Assembly: GCA_036557225.1 (NCBI GenBank)
Contig: DATBHX010000047.1
Coordinates: 10,623 to 74,622, forward strand
Source: Angelobacter sp036557225
GTDB taxonomy: Bacteria; Acidobacteriota; Terriglobia; Terriglobales; Acidobacteriaceae
Direction of reading: 5' to 3'
DNA: 64,000 nucleotides
Within the stretch, counting starts at the first letter, position 1, and every line of letters begins with the position of its first letter. The translations under genes were made by a program, and so were the position numbers. Under the pieces are notes generated by a model that ran no database searches, was not told the DNA's origin, and was given only the letters and a program-made list of their open reading frames with translations. Positions 24,204 through 33,631 of this stretch are shown here, in pieces.

Positions 24204-26678
24204 CTACTCGTAGTGCAGCGCCACCATTGGGTCGACTTTCGCCGCGCGGCGCGCCGGGATATAGCTGGCCAGCACTCCCACCGCAGCCAACAAGAGCGCC
24301 ATCAACAGGAACGCGATTGGTGAATTGGTATTCACACCGTAGAGAAACGCGGTCACCAGGCGGGCCAGAGCAAAAGCCGCAATCAGTCCCGCGATCAGCC
24401 CGGCTGCCATAATAAGCGCGCTGCTGCGCAGGACCATCAAGAGGACGTCGCGCGGCTGCGCACCCAGGGCCAGGCGTATGCCGAATTCGCGTATGCGCTG
24501 GCCGACCGAGTATCCGACCACGCCGTAAATTCCCACAGCGCAGAGAGCCATGGCGATCAGCGCGAAGACCGTCAGCAGGCTGGCGCCAAAGCCGGCTGCC
24601 CAGAGCGACTGCGAGATGACTTCGCCGATCGGCCAGACATTGGTGATGGGGAGATTACGGTCCATCTGCTGGACCTGCGAACGCACGCTGCTCAGCACGC
24701 TTCGCGGATCACCCTGGCTTCTGAAGAAGAGCGTCACAGCCGGCTGAGGGTTCTGCACCAGCGGCGTATAGATATACGGAATGGGATCCTCACCCAGAGT
24801 GTTGTATTTGGAGTCGTGCACAATGCCGATGACCTGGGTAAGGTCATTGTCCTTGAAAAACTTGAAGCGCTTGCCGATGGGATCTTCATTGGGCCAGATC
24901 ATTTTGGCGGCAGTCTCATTCACAATGGCAACGCGCGGGCTGTCTTCGCGCACCGTGGTGTCAAAAATCCGGCCACGCACGATGGGAATCCCCATGGTCT
25001 GCAGGTATTCAGGAGAGATCACCGAAACCTGTGAGACCTTGCCGCTCTGTCCATTGCTGGTATCTTCGCCTTCGCGAAAGAGTGTGCGGCCGAAGCCGCC
25101 GAAGAATAGTGGAATGGTATTGGCGATGGTCGCTGCCCTTACACCGGGAGTATTCTGGGCGAGCTCCAGGGCGCGGCGTTCAAATTCGCGGGCGCGGGCG
25201 GTGTCATAGTTCAGGGCGCCGAGATCAAAGCTCAACATCGCGAGATTCTGTGTATCGAAGCCGGGGTCCATCGTCTGGGCGTTGCGCAGGCTCAGCAGGA
25301 AGAGACCTGCTCCCACCAGAGCGATCAAGCAGACGCCGACCTGGATGGCGATGAGCACATTGCGAAAGCTGAAGCGGCTGCCTTTGCGCAGATCGGCCCC
25401 GGTGCGCTCCTTTAATTCAGAAACCAAATCTGGCCGCGACGATTGCAGCGCCGGCGCCAGCCCGAATACGACACCGGTGCCGATGGCAATGAACATGGTA
25501 AAGGCCAGAACGCGCCAGTCGAGCGAAAGGTCCATGCCGCCGGCGGGTAAGAGCGGCGGACGGAAGCGCCACATCACGTCGCGGCCGATCATCGCGAGAC
25601 CCAGCCCAATCACGCCGCCGGCCAGGGACAGCATGACGGCCTCGGTTAATAACTGGGTCACAATCCTGCCACGTGAAGCACCCAACGCGGCGCGGATGGA
25701 CATCTCTCTCTTTCTGCCTGCGGCTCGAGCCAGCAGAAGATTGGCGATGTTGAAGCACGCCACCAGCAGCACAATTCCCACCACGGTCATCATCATGGCG
25801 CCGGCGCGTTGAAAGGCTCCGCGCTGGTTGGGGCTAATGCTCGACTCCAACAACGGTTGCGTAGTAAAGCTTCTGCCCTTGTTCGCCAGCGGAAAGGCCT
25901 TTTCCAGATCGGAAGCAATGGATTGCAGCTCGGCCCGCGCCTGCTCCGTGCGCACACCATCCTTCAGGCGGCCATACACGCTGAAACCCAGGTAGCGGCG
26001 CTCATTGAACAGCACTTTGGTGAAGCCACTCTGAATCTGGTCATGCATCGACATGGGGATCCACATGTCGGGCCCGCCGATGATCGTGGTCCCCTGAAAA
26101 CCGCTGGGGGCCACACCGATGATGGTGTATCCCTGGCCATTGACGAGAACATTTTGGCCGATCACGCTGCGATCGCCGGCAAACTTGCGCTGCCAGAAAC
26201 CATAATTCAGCACGATCACCGGGCCCGCGCCGGGCTGCGCGTCTTCCTGCGGGAGAAAAGTGCGGCCCAGAGCAGCGGGCACGCCCAGAACATCAAAAAA
26301 ATTGCCGGAGACCAGATTGGAGAAGTACTGGTCGGGCTGGCCATTGACCGTCATGCTCACGGGCGCAAAAGTCGTGATGGCGAGGCCGGAAAAGGCCTGC
26401 GTTCGTTGCTGAATATCGACGGCATTGGGATAAGAAAGGGGGAAATTATTGTTGGCCGTGAGACCGAGAATCTTGCGCTGGTCGACGGTGAATATCTCCA
26501 GCAGGGTTTTAGGATCGTGAACCGGGATGGAATGAAAGAAGACGGCATTCACCACGGTAAAAATCGCCGTGTTGGCGCCGATGCCCAAAGCCAGGGTGAG
26601 AACGGCAATGATGGCAAAAGCAGGCGACTTGCGCAGACCACGCAACGCGTAGCGAATATCCTGGCTGAGGTTGTTCAC
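24204..26678 (-). CDS. MacB-type ABC permease, orphan acidobacterial form (copy 1)
   Basis: An 824-residue permease with two FtsX/MacB_PCD units. Each unit has a core domain of roughly 200-250 residues and three or four helices. The N-terminus MNNLSQDIRYALRGLRKSPAFAIIAVLTLALGIGANTAIF is the diagnostic opening of the duplicated orphan permeases of Acidobacteria; the C-terminus has the second set ending PARRAAKVDPMVALHYE. It starts at GTG with AGGAG six bases upstream. No ATPase gene is adjacent, which is usual for this group. The substrate is unknown; MacB relatives act as mechanotransmitters or exporters. Confidence 0.9.
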   Translation of the reverse strand: MNNLSQDIRYALRGLRKSPAFAIIAVLTLALGIGANTAIFTVVNAVFFHSIPVHDPKTLLEIFTVDQRKILGLTANNNFPLSYPNAVDIQQRTQAFSGLAITTFAPVSMTVNGQPDQYFSNLVSGNFFDVLGVPAALGRTFLPQEDAQPGAGPVIVLNYGFWQRKFAGDRSVIGQNVLVNGQGYTIIGVAPSGFQGTTIIGGPDMWIPMSMHDQIQSGFTKVLFNERRYLGFSVYGRLKDGVRTEQARAELQSIASDLEKAFPLANKGRSFTTQPLLESSISPNQRGAFQRAGAMMMTVVGIVLLVACFNIANLLLARAAGRKREMSIRAALGASRGRIVTQLLTEAVMLSLAGGVIGLGLAMIGRDVMWRFRPPLLPAGGMDLSLDWRVLAFTMFIAIGTGVVFGLAPALQSSRPDLVSELKERTGADLRKGSRFSFRNVLIAIQVGVCLIALVGAGLFLLSLRNAQTMDPGFDTQNLAMLSFDLGALNYDTARAREFERRALELAQNTPGVRAATIANTIPLFFGGFGRTLFREGEDTSNGQSGKVSQVSVISPEYLQTMGIPIVRGRIFDTTVREDSPRVAIVNETAAKMIWPNEDPIGKRFKFFKDNDLTQVIGIVHDSKYNTLGEDPIPYIYTPLVQNPQPAVTLFFRSQGDPRSVLSSVRSQVQQMDRNLPITNVWPIGEVISQSLWAAGFGASLLTVFALIAMALCAVGIYGVVGYSVGQRIREFGIRLALGAQPRDVLLMVLRSSALIMAAGLIAGLIAAFALARLVTAFLYGVNTNSPIAFLLMALLLAAVGVLASYIPARRAAKVDPMVALHYE

Positions 26679-26797
26679 ATGATCTCCTGATTAATTAAGA
26701 GACGTAAATGTCGCAGCGAGGTTAGCCGGTCTGAGCAGAAGTCGTCCCGTCACTGCAGCTCACGGCAGCCACACAGAAAGGCGCGGCTTGGTTCTGC

Positions 26798-28099
26798 CTA
26801 TAGGTAACTCAGCCACCGGTTGCGACGAGTCGCTTTGATCTTCGCAAACCAGCGGCAGAGCGGATACAAGAGTGCCAGCGTCAGAATCCAAACCCCATAG
26901 GTGACCCACAGGCGATAGCCGAAATCCGCTGGAAATAGTTGCCGCGGACCGCCCATCGCAGGGACCGGATTGAAGATAAAACCGGCGGCAGCGCTACCAT
27001 AGCGCAAGAACGCCGCCACCACGACTATGGCGTGGATGAGGTAGAAATGCAGAATGAAGTAGAACAGCGGCACGCGTCCAAAGACGATCAGCGGATTGGT
27101 GGGCGTGAACGACCGCCGGTCAAGATACGCCAGCGCCAGCAAAGCGGGACCAAGGGTCATGAGCAGGAAGTCGAGGGAGCCGGGATATTTGGTGCAGTTG
27201 AAAAAAGAGAGCACGGTGAAGACAAGAGACTTCTGCTGCGACCAGGGAATGGGATCGCCGTAGTGATTGATGGCCCTGAGTAGAAAAAAACCGATGGTCA
27301 TCCCGAAGCCGAGGCGCAACATGATCCTTCGCCGCGCCTGCGGCTGGAGCAGAAAGACCTGGCCGAAGCAGAAGCCCGCAGCCATCACGCCGATCCACGG
27401 CACGAGAGTGTAGGTCACCAGCACCGGCCTGCCGGCAACGGGAACAACGCCGGGCTGATGCAGCAGTCTCCAGGCCCATCCCCAGGAGCCGAGCCGCATT
27501 GCATTCATTCCGTCGAGGCAATTGTGCAAGACAATGATGGCTACGCTCAGCACTGCCAGCCATCGGACGGGCAGATACACCAGCGCGGCCATCGCCATCA
27601 TGCAAAGGCCGAAGATCCAGAGAATCAGGAGCAGGACCAGAAAGCGGGAGGAAAAGTTGAAGTTGTAAGAGAACTGCATCACCGTAAGTTCCAGCACAAC
27701 AAACCAAAGTCCACGGGTCAGCAGAAAGCGTGAGAGCTGCGCCCTGGTCTTACGCTGTCCGGAGAGAAACGCTCCGAGGCCGGCGGCAAACATGAATACC
27801 GGCAGGCAGAAATGCGTGATCCATCGGGTCAGGAAAAGGAATGGTGTGGTCTGGGTAAGATCAGTGGGAGAGAAGACCATGGCGTCGGCGTGAAAAAAAT
27901 CCCGTATGTGGTCCAGCGCCATAATGATCATCACAGCGCCGCGAAGAGCATCGATGGATGTGAGACGCGAACCGGGCTTGGTGAAAGCCGGCACGCTGGC
28001 TGCTTCACGATCGCTAATGCGGCGAAGGACTTCCGATTCGGCTTGAGTCATATGCATTCTCGCGGCAGTCTCGCACGAATCGGGCGTGAGATTCGTCAT
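26798..28099 (-). CDS. DUF1624 / heparan-alpha-glucosaminide acetyltransferase-like membrane protein
   Basis: A 433-residue polytopic protein. After a soluble leader of about 45 residues comes SIDALRGAVMIIMALDHIRDFF, the conserved opening of the DUF1624/HGSNAT family, including the His of the first helix. About ten hydrophobic segments follow, with a PWIGVMAAGFCFG motif. Related eukaryotic enzymes move acetyl groups across membranes onto sugars. The start is uncertain: ATGs also occur at residues 15 and 17, and none has a good Shine-Dalgarno. It is divergent from the histidine kinase. Confidence 0.82.
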   Translation of the reverse strand: MTNLTPDSCETAARMHMTQAESEVLRRISDREAASVPAFTKPGSRLTSIDALRGAVMIIMALDHIRDFFHADAMVFSPTDLTQTTPFLFLTRWITHFCLPVFMFAAGLGAFLSGQRKTRAQLSRFLLTRGLWFVVLELTVMQFSYNFNFSSRFLVLLLILWIFGLCMMAMAALVYLPVRWLAVLSVAIIVLHNCLDGMNAMRLGSWGWAWRLLHQPGVVPVAGRPVLVTYTLVPWIGVMAAGFCFGQVFLLQPQARRRIMLRLGFGMTIGFFLLRAINHYGDPIPWSQQKSLVFTVLSFFNCTKYPGSLDFLLMTLGPALLALAYLDRRSFTPTNPLIVFGRVPLFYFILHFYLIHAIVVVAAFLRYGSAAAGFIFNPVPAMGGPRQLFPADFGYRLWVTYGVWILTLALLYPLCRWFAKIKATRRNRWLSYL

Positions 28100-28299
28100 A
28101 CGAAGGACGCAGCCGGCAAAACTTGGTAAGCAAAAGGCCAGTTATAACCCTCGTCTTTTATTCCCCTGTATTTCAACTTACAACTTGAATTTCGTGATGT
28201 AAGGTTGCGCTTTTTGCCGGGATATAAGAACCTTATACGGTTCGAAACGTCCAGGGTACAGGCCGACCCTCCGCATTATTTCTTGTTTTACGGGGCAAC

Positions 28300-30678
28300 A
28301 TGGCAATTCAGGCTCTCGACAGGGTGAAGGTTGCAACACCTTCGATAGCAAAGCAGCTCATCCAGGCTGCGATAGTCTTCGCGGCCTATTTCATCGCCGG
28401 TAAACTGGGCCAGGCCACCACCAACATCCGCAGCGGCAACCTTGGGCCGGTATGGCCTGCCTATGGCGTGGCTCTGGCGGCAATCCTGATATTTGGTTAT
28501 CGCGTCTGGTATGCCGTGGCAGCTGCCGCTTTTGTGGTTGCATTCTCGAGCCCGGTTCCTGCCCTTACTGCACTGGGTCAGGCGACGGGATCTACACTTG
28601 GCGCACTGACCGGAGCATTTCTTCTAAGCCGCTTGAACTTCCAGCGGGAGCTCGCGCGCCTGCAGGACGCACTGGCTTTGATTGTTGTGGGAGCCTTTGG
28701 CAGTGCGCTGGTGAGTGCTTCACTTGGAATGGCGGTCTTATACGCCACCCAGCTGCAATCCTATACCGGACTGGCCCCTGCATGGCTGATTTACTGGCTG
28801 GGAGACAGCACCGGCGTGCTGCTGGTAACTCCTCTAATATTGACGTTTCCGAATTTCATGAAGAGCACTTACTGGCGCCGACGCGCAGAATTTGTTGTGC
28901 TCTTTCTTCTTCTCACCTCGCTATCGCTGGTTGTTTTTTCTGAGGTGATGCCGTCCCGGCTGAAGATTCATGTCCTGGCTTTCTCGTTGCTTCCATTTGT
29001 GATGTGGGCGGCTCTCCGTTTCGGAATGAGTGGGGCTACGCTGGCGACGTTCGTGATCGCAACCATTGCCACGATTGAGACAGCGCTCGGCGCCGGACCC
29101 TTTGCACATAACAGCCCCTATACCGATGCGGTCTTGCTGGTTGCCTTTTTTACCGTGCTTACCTTGTCCGGCATGGCGCTGGCCGCGGTAACGGCAGAGC
29201 GAAAGCGGGCTCAGTATGAGCACGACCGGCTTTTGCGCGAGCAGGCAGCCATGCAAGCCCGGTTGCATCTGGCTACAATCGTCGAATCGTCTGACGACGC
29301 GATTATCGCGACAGACCTGGACGGAACAATTACAGATTGGAACAAGGCTGCGGAGAGTTTGTACGGATATTCCGCGGAAGAGATCGTGGGAAAATCGATT
29401 TTACTTCTGTCGCCGTCCAGGCTCGCGGGCAAATACGCCGTTATTGTGGATGAAATCAGACGAGGTGTCCCACTCAAACATCATGAGACGGTGCGCCTGA
29501 GAAAGGACGGCAAACAGTTTCAGGTTTCGGTCACCGGGTCACGCATCGTCGATCCCGATGGACAGGTCATTGGGCTTTCCGCGATCGAGCGCGATATCAC
29601 CGAGCTCAAGCGCCAGGAAAACATCATGCGCGACAGTGAAGAACGGTTTCGCCTGGCCGCGCACGCAGGAAGAATGTTTGCTTATGAGTGGGACGCCGCG
29701 ACGGACGTAATCGTGCGCTCGGCGGAGGCCGCCACGATCATCGGCGTGGATGAGTCGACAACCCTGAGCGGTGAACAGGCCCTGGCACGAGTTCACGCGG
29801 ACGATCGCGACAGGCTCCATGCCGCGCTGGCAGCATTGACTCCGCAAAAGCCTTACCTTCGCGTGAGCTATCGCATTCTGCGCCCTGACGGCTCCATGAT
29901 CTGGGTGGACCGGCACAGCGTCGCCCACTTTGATGAAAAAGGTAAGCCTCTGCGAATCGTCGGCATGATTGCCGATATCACGGAACGCAAACGGGCAGAA
30001 GAGGCGCTGGCCGCGGCGCGCAACAAGCTGATAGAAGCGCAGGAGCAGGAGCGCACACGGATTGCCCGCGAACTGCATGATGATATTGGCCAGCGACTGA
30101 CGCTGTTGACCCTTGAACTGGAACAGCTGCGGCGAAGCTCACCTGGCCTGCCCGCCGAGGTCTTGCAGCGGCTGGACGAGTTGCGGAATGACGCGATGGA
30201 GATGGGGACTGATTTGCAATCGCTTTCGCATGAGCTGCATTCATCCAAGCTGGAGTACCTGGGCATCGCCGCGGTCACGCAAGGCTTTTGCCGTGAGTTT
30301 GCTGAAAAGCAGAAGGTGGAAATCGACTGCAAAACTCGTGATCTGCCTGTACCGCTCCCCCCGCCCGTCGCCTTGTGCCTGTTCCGCATTCTGCAGGAAG
30401 CGCTGCATAACTCGCTGAAACACAGCGGCGTGCGCCACTTTGAAGTGCGCTTGTGGGGAGCGCAGGATGGGGCGCACCTTACAGTTAAGGATGCCGGGGC
30501 GGGTTTTGATCGCGAAGAGGCGCGAGCAGGACGCGGGCTTGGGCTCATCAGCATGGAAGAGCGGTTGAAGCTGCTCGATGGAACGCTGCTGATTGAGTCG
30601 CAACCGAACCGCGGTACCACGATCCACGCGCGTGTGCCTCTCAGCTCCGCCACAGACACCATGCGCGCTGCCGGGTAA
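28300..30678 (+). CDS. MASE1-PAS-PAS histidine kinase (NarL/UhpB type)
   Basis: A 792-residue membrane sensor kinase. Residues about 15-305 form a MASE1 domain of eight or so helices (AYFIAGKLGQATTNIRSGNLGPVWPAYGVALA). The first PAS is about 325-445 (IVESSDDAIIATDLDGTITDWN) and the second is about 450-565. The HisKA_3 dimerisation helix has phospho-acceptor His593 (ARELHDDIGQRL). The HATPase domain (about 685-790) has ALHNSLKHSG and GRGLGLISMEERL. Kinases of this type usually signal to NarL-like regulators. The convergent neighbour encodes a REC protein, but it lacks an HTH, so pairing is uncertain. Confidence 0.93.
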   Translation: MAIQALDRVKVATPSIAKQLIQAAIVFAAYFIAGKLGQATTNIRSGNLGPVWPAYGVALAAILIFGYRVWYAVAAAAFVVAFSSPVPALTALGQATGSTLGALTGAFLLSRLNFQRELARLQDALALIVVGAFGSALVSASLGMAVLYATQLQSYTGLAPAWLIYWLGDSTGVLLVTPLILTFPNFMKSTYWRRRAEFVVLFLLLTSLSLVVFSEVMPSRLKIHVLAFSLLPFVMWAALRFGMSGATLATFVIATIATIETALGAGPFAHNSPYTDAVLLVAFFTVLTLSGMALAAVTAERKRAQYEHDRLLREQAAMQARLHLATIVESSDDAIIATDLDGTITDWNKAAESLYGYSAEEIVGKSILLLSPSRLAGKYAVIVDEIRRGVPLKHHETVRLRKDGKQFQVSVTGSRIVDPDGQVIGLSAIERDITELKRQENIMRDSEERFRLAAHAGRMFAYEWDAATDVIVRSAEAATIIGVDESTTLSGEQALARVHADDRDRLHAALAALTPQKPYLRVSYRILRPDGSMIWVDRHSVAHFDEKGKPLRIVGMIADITERKRAEEALAAARNKLIEAQEQERTRIARELHDDIGQRLTLLTLELEQLRRSSPGLPAEVLQRLDELRNDAMEMGTDLQSLSHELHSSKLEYLGIAAVTQGFCREFAEKQKVEIDCKTRDLPVPLPPPVALCLFRILQEALHNSLKHSGVRHFEVRLWGAQDGAHLTVKDAGAGFDREEARAGRGLGLISMEERLKLLDGTLLIESQPNRGTTIHARVPLSSATDTMRAAG

Positions 30679-30701
30679 GCAGAATCGGAAAACAAGACGG
30701 A

Positions 30702-31721
30702 TTAATGACAGAAGGAAAGAATTGAACTGTGCACCGCGCAGATCGCATCGTAGGTTTCTGCATCGGTCTTATGTTGAGAAGCCGCAAGCATATAGCCGCA
30801 GAGGGTCTCCAGATCATGGATCCTCACCAGCTGGTCCCACAGGTGTTCCATCTGAATTGCAGCCGCTCGGTCGCCACGGGCCCACAAGGACGGCGAGATT
30901 TCGCCACAGGCCAGGACCCGCACACCAGGATTTAGCGCTTTAACTGACTTTACAACCTCTTCCGCCGCGGCGAAAAACCGGTCAGGGTCCAGCCGGCCGT
31001 TCACCATAAATTTTGCCAAAGTCTCATCCACATCGAGGGGCACAAATCGGCCGGCTACCATGGATGCAGCCACGTCCACGCCACGCGTCTGCAACAACCG
31101 CTGAATGGCGGCGCGATGAGGCCGGGTAGCGATGGAGATCACCGCTCTTCCCGCCGCAAGAGCGCCTTCAATGAAACCGGCAAATTCGTCAAGGAGAGCC
31201 GCATCATCGGCATGAAAATGTGCGACATGGCTATCGCCGGTTCTTAACTGAGTAGAAGCCGTACTCGCTGCCATACCTTGCGCTGCCGCACGGGCTTTTT
31301 CACGCAGCGCGCCGGCATCGCTGACAAACTGCCGGCCTTCCAGTGCAGCGGTGATTGCGGGCACCAGGTCGTCTGATGCATGGGTTTTCACCACGTAACT
31401 GGACGCGCCAAGCTTAAAGGCTTCATGCATAATCTCGGGTGAAGCTTCCTGGGTGAGAAAGACAATTTTGCAGGTGGGAACAAAAGCACGAATGCGGCGT
31501 GCGGCCTCGATTCCATTTAATCCGGGTAGACCAATATCCATCAGTACCAGACCGGGCTGCAACTCAAGGCACTTAGAGACCGCTTCCAAGCCGTCGCCGG
31601 TTTCGGCAATAACCTGTAACCTCTTTTGCTTTGTTAGGGTTGCACGAATGAACTTACGGAAAGGCTGGTGGTCCTCTACCAGAAGGACCCGGGTAAGCGA
31701 AATGCATCCGTCGTCAGGCAT
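30702..31721 (-). CDS. Response regulator with REC and MEDS (DcmR-like sensory) domains
   Basis: A 339-residue cytoplasmic protein. The REC domain (about 10-130) begins TRVLLVEDHQPF, with the acceptor Asp62 in LVLMDIGLPG and the conserved Lys in YVVKTHASDD. About 160-330 resembles the MEDS domain (HVAHFHADDAALLDEFAGFIEGALAAGRAVISIAT), known from DcmR and methanogen/methylotroph sensors. No helix-turn-helix is visible, so output is probably through protein or ligand contacts. Start: ATG 31721 puts the REC strand close to the N-terminus; ATG 31772 and TTG 31862 are in frame upstream. It is convergent with the histidine kinase, 23 bases apart. Confidence 0.85.
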   Translation of the reverse strand: MPDDGCISLTRVLLVEDHQPFRKFIRATLTKQKRLQVIAETGDGLEAVSKCLELQPGLVLMDIGLPGLNGIEAARRIRAFVPTCKIVFLTQEASPEIMHEAFKLGASSYVVKTHASDDLVPAITAALEGRQFVSDAGALREKARAAAQGMAASTASTQLRTGDSHVAHFHADDAALLDEFAGFIEGALAAGRAVISIATRPHRAAIQRLLQTRGVDVAASMVAGRFVPLDVDETLAKFMVNGRLDPDRFFAAAEEVVKSVKALNPGVRVLACGEISPSLWARGDRAAAIQMEHLWDQLVRIHDLETLCGYMLAASQHKTDAETYDAICAVHSSILSFCH

Positions 31722-31950
31722 TGGATGTCCGAGACTAGAGCGACGCGCTGCGCTCCATCTTACTTGATCCATGAGCTTATTAAAGATCTCTTCTGTGGAA
31801 AAAAGAAAAGAATTAAGGCGCTTGACGTACGCCTGGCGTAAGTTGGCGCCTGTGAAAGGCAAAGGAGCGCCCTAAAGGTGAAGCCAGTGAAACTTCCCAG
31901 CTTTCGCTATCTTTGCCGGTATGATTGGCGTTTTTAATGAAAGATTTAGA

Positions 31951-33621
31951 ATGCCTCCAATGCCGACATCCAACCCCATCCACACCATGATGGACTATCC
32001 GCTCACGCTCACGGCGATCCTGGAGCGCGCGGGAAGGTACTTTACCGGAACGGAGATTGTCTCGCGCCTGCCCGACCGCTCGGTGCACCGGTATAACTGG
32101 GGGCGGCTGCGCGAGCGTGCGCTCCGGCTGGCGGAGTGCCTGCTCTCACTGGGGTTGAAGAGAGGCGACCGTGTGGCCACGCTCATGTGGAACCATTACG
32201 CGCACCTGGAATGTTACTTCGGCGTGCCGGCTGCTGGAGGCGTCATACATCCGCTGAATTTGCGACTGCATCCGGATGAGATTGCCTGGATTGCCAACCA
32301 CGCGCAGGACCGCTACTTAATCGTGGACGATGTGCTGCTGCCGGTGCTGGAGAAATTTGCTGCCAAGGTGAAGTTTGAACGCATCTTTGTGGTGCGCCAT
32401 CCCGGACAATCCGTGCAGCATGGCTATGCCGACTATGAAGACTGGCTGAAACAAGCCAACGGCACGCGCCAGCTTCCTGCGATCAGCGAACAAGACGGCG
32501 CCAGCATGTGTTACACCTCAGGCACTACCGGAAGTCCGAAGGGCGTGCTTTACTCGCATCGCTCTGAGGTGCTGCACAGCATGGCGCAGGCCATGGCCGA
32601 TTCGTGCGCGTTTTCGCAGCATGACTCGGTGCTGCTGGCCTCGCCCATGTTCCACGCCAACGGCTGGGGCTTTGCCTACACGGCTGCCCTGGTTGGCGCC
32701 AAGTTTGTCTTGCCCGGCCCAAGCGTGGACGCACTGAGCCTCCTGGAGCTGATCACTCGCGAGGGCGTTACGATGACATGCGCCGTGCCGACCGTCTGGC
32801 TGGGCATTCTGCCGGAGTTGGAAAAGCGTGGCCAGGATTGGAAGCCGGCGCGCGATGTCCGCATCCTGTGCGGCGGCACTGCAGCGCCGGAGAGCATGAT
32901 TCGCAACCTCGAGCGCCATGGCTTTCACCTGATCCATTCCTGGGGCATGACGGAAACTTCACCGCAGGCCACGGTTTCGCGTCTGCCTCCGGAGGCTCTG
33001 AGCTGGCCGGAAGAGCGGCAATATGCGGTGCGGGCGAAGCAGGGCTGGCCGCTGCCATTCGTTGATGTGCGTATCCGCAACGATCAGGGATGCGCGCCAT
33101 GCGACGGCGAAACCATGGGCGAGTTGGAAGTCCGCGGACCGTGGGTTGCCGGCAGCTACTTCAACGCGCCGGAAACCGGCGATCGCTGGACGAGCGACGG
33201 CTGGTTTCGCACCGGCGACGTGGCTACGATCGATCCCGACGGCTGCATCAAGCTGGTGGACCGCAGCAAGGACCTGGTGAAGTCAGGCGGCGAGTGGATC
33301 AGTTCGGTCGATCTCGAAAACACGCTGATGAGCCATCCTGCGGTGCGTGAAGCCGGCGTGATTGCGGTGCGGCACCCAAAATGGCAGGAGCGGCCGCTGG
33401 CTGTGGTGGCGCTCAAAGATGGCGAGAAAGCAACGGCCGAACAGCTGTGCGAGTTTCTGGGAACGAAATTTGCCAAGTGGCAATTGCCCGACGATTTCGT
33501 TTTTGTGAATGATCTGCCCCATACCTCGACGGGCAAGTTGCTGAAGGCGGAGTTAAGGAAGAGATATGCGGATTGGAAGTGGAGCAGCAGCACAGCCGAG
33601 GGCGGCTGTGCTCCAGGATGA
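31951..33621 (+). CDS. Acyl-CoA synthetase (AMP-forming), medium/long-chain fatty acid-CoA ligase type
   Basis: A 556-residue ANL-superfamily enzyme that activates a carboxylic acid with ATP and joins it to CoA. Motifs are the phosphate loop CYTSGTTGSPKGVLYSH, the A5 region HSWGMTETSP, the A7-A8 hinge WFRTGDVATIDPDGCIKLVDRSKD, and the A10 lysine in STGKLLKAELR. The opening PLTLTAILERAGRYF matches the family that handles medium-to-long fatty acids. Start choice is soft: ATG at 31921, 31951, 31960, 31987 and 31990 are all in frame without a strong Shine-Dalgarno. It is convergent with the second orphan permease, 10 bases apart. Confidence 0.9.
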   Translation: MPPMPTSNPIHTMMDYPLTLTAILERAGRYFTGTEIVSRLPDRSVHRYNWGRLRERALRLAECLLSLGLKRGDRVATLMWNHYAHLECYFGVPAAGGVIHPLNLRLHPDEIAWIANHAQDRYLIVDDVLLPVLEKFAAKVKFERIFVVRHPGQSVQHGYADYEDWLKQANGTRQLPAISEQDGASMCYTSGTTGSPKGVLYSHRSEVLHSMAQAMADSCAFSQHDSVLLASPMFHANGWGFAYTAALVGAKFVLPGPSVDALSLLELITREGVTMTCAVPTVWLGILPELEKRGQDWKPARDVRILCGGTAAPESMIRNLERHGFHLIHSWGMTETSPQATVSRLPPEALSWPEERQYAVRAKQGWPLPFVDVRIRNDQGCAPCDGETMGELEVRGPWVAGSYFNAPETGDRWTSDGWFRTGDVATIDPDGCIKLVDRSKDLVKSGGEWISSVDLENTLMSHPAVREAGVIAVRHPKWQERPLAVVALKDGEKATAEQLCEFLGTKFAKWQLPDDFVFVNDLPHTSTGKLLKAELRKRYADWKWSSSTAEGGCAPG

Positions 33622-33631
33622 TCGCGGTCGC

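Noticed and set aside
25809..26690. 293-codon open frame opposite the first orphan permease
   Set aside because: Composition is that of a reverse-strand shadow (His/Arg/Gln-rich); the opposite strand encodes conserved MacB motifs.
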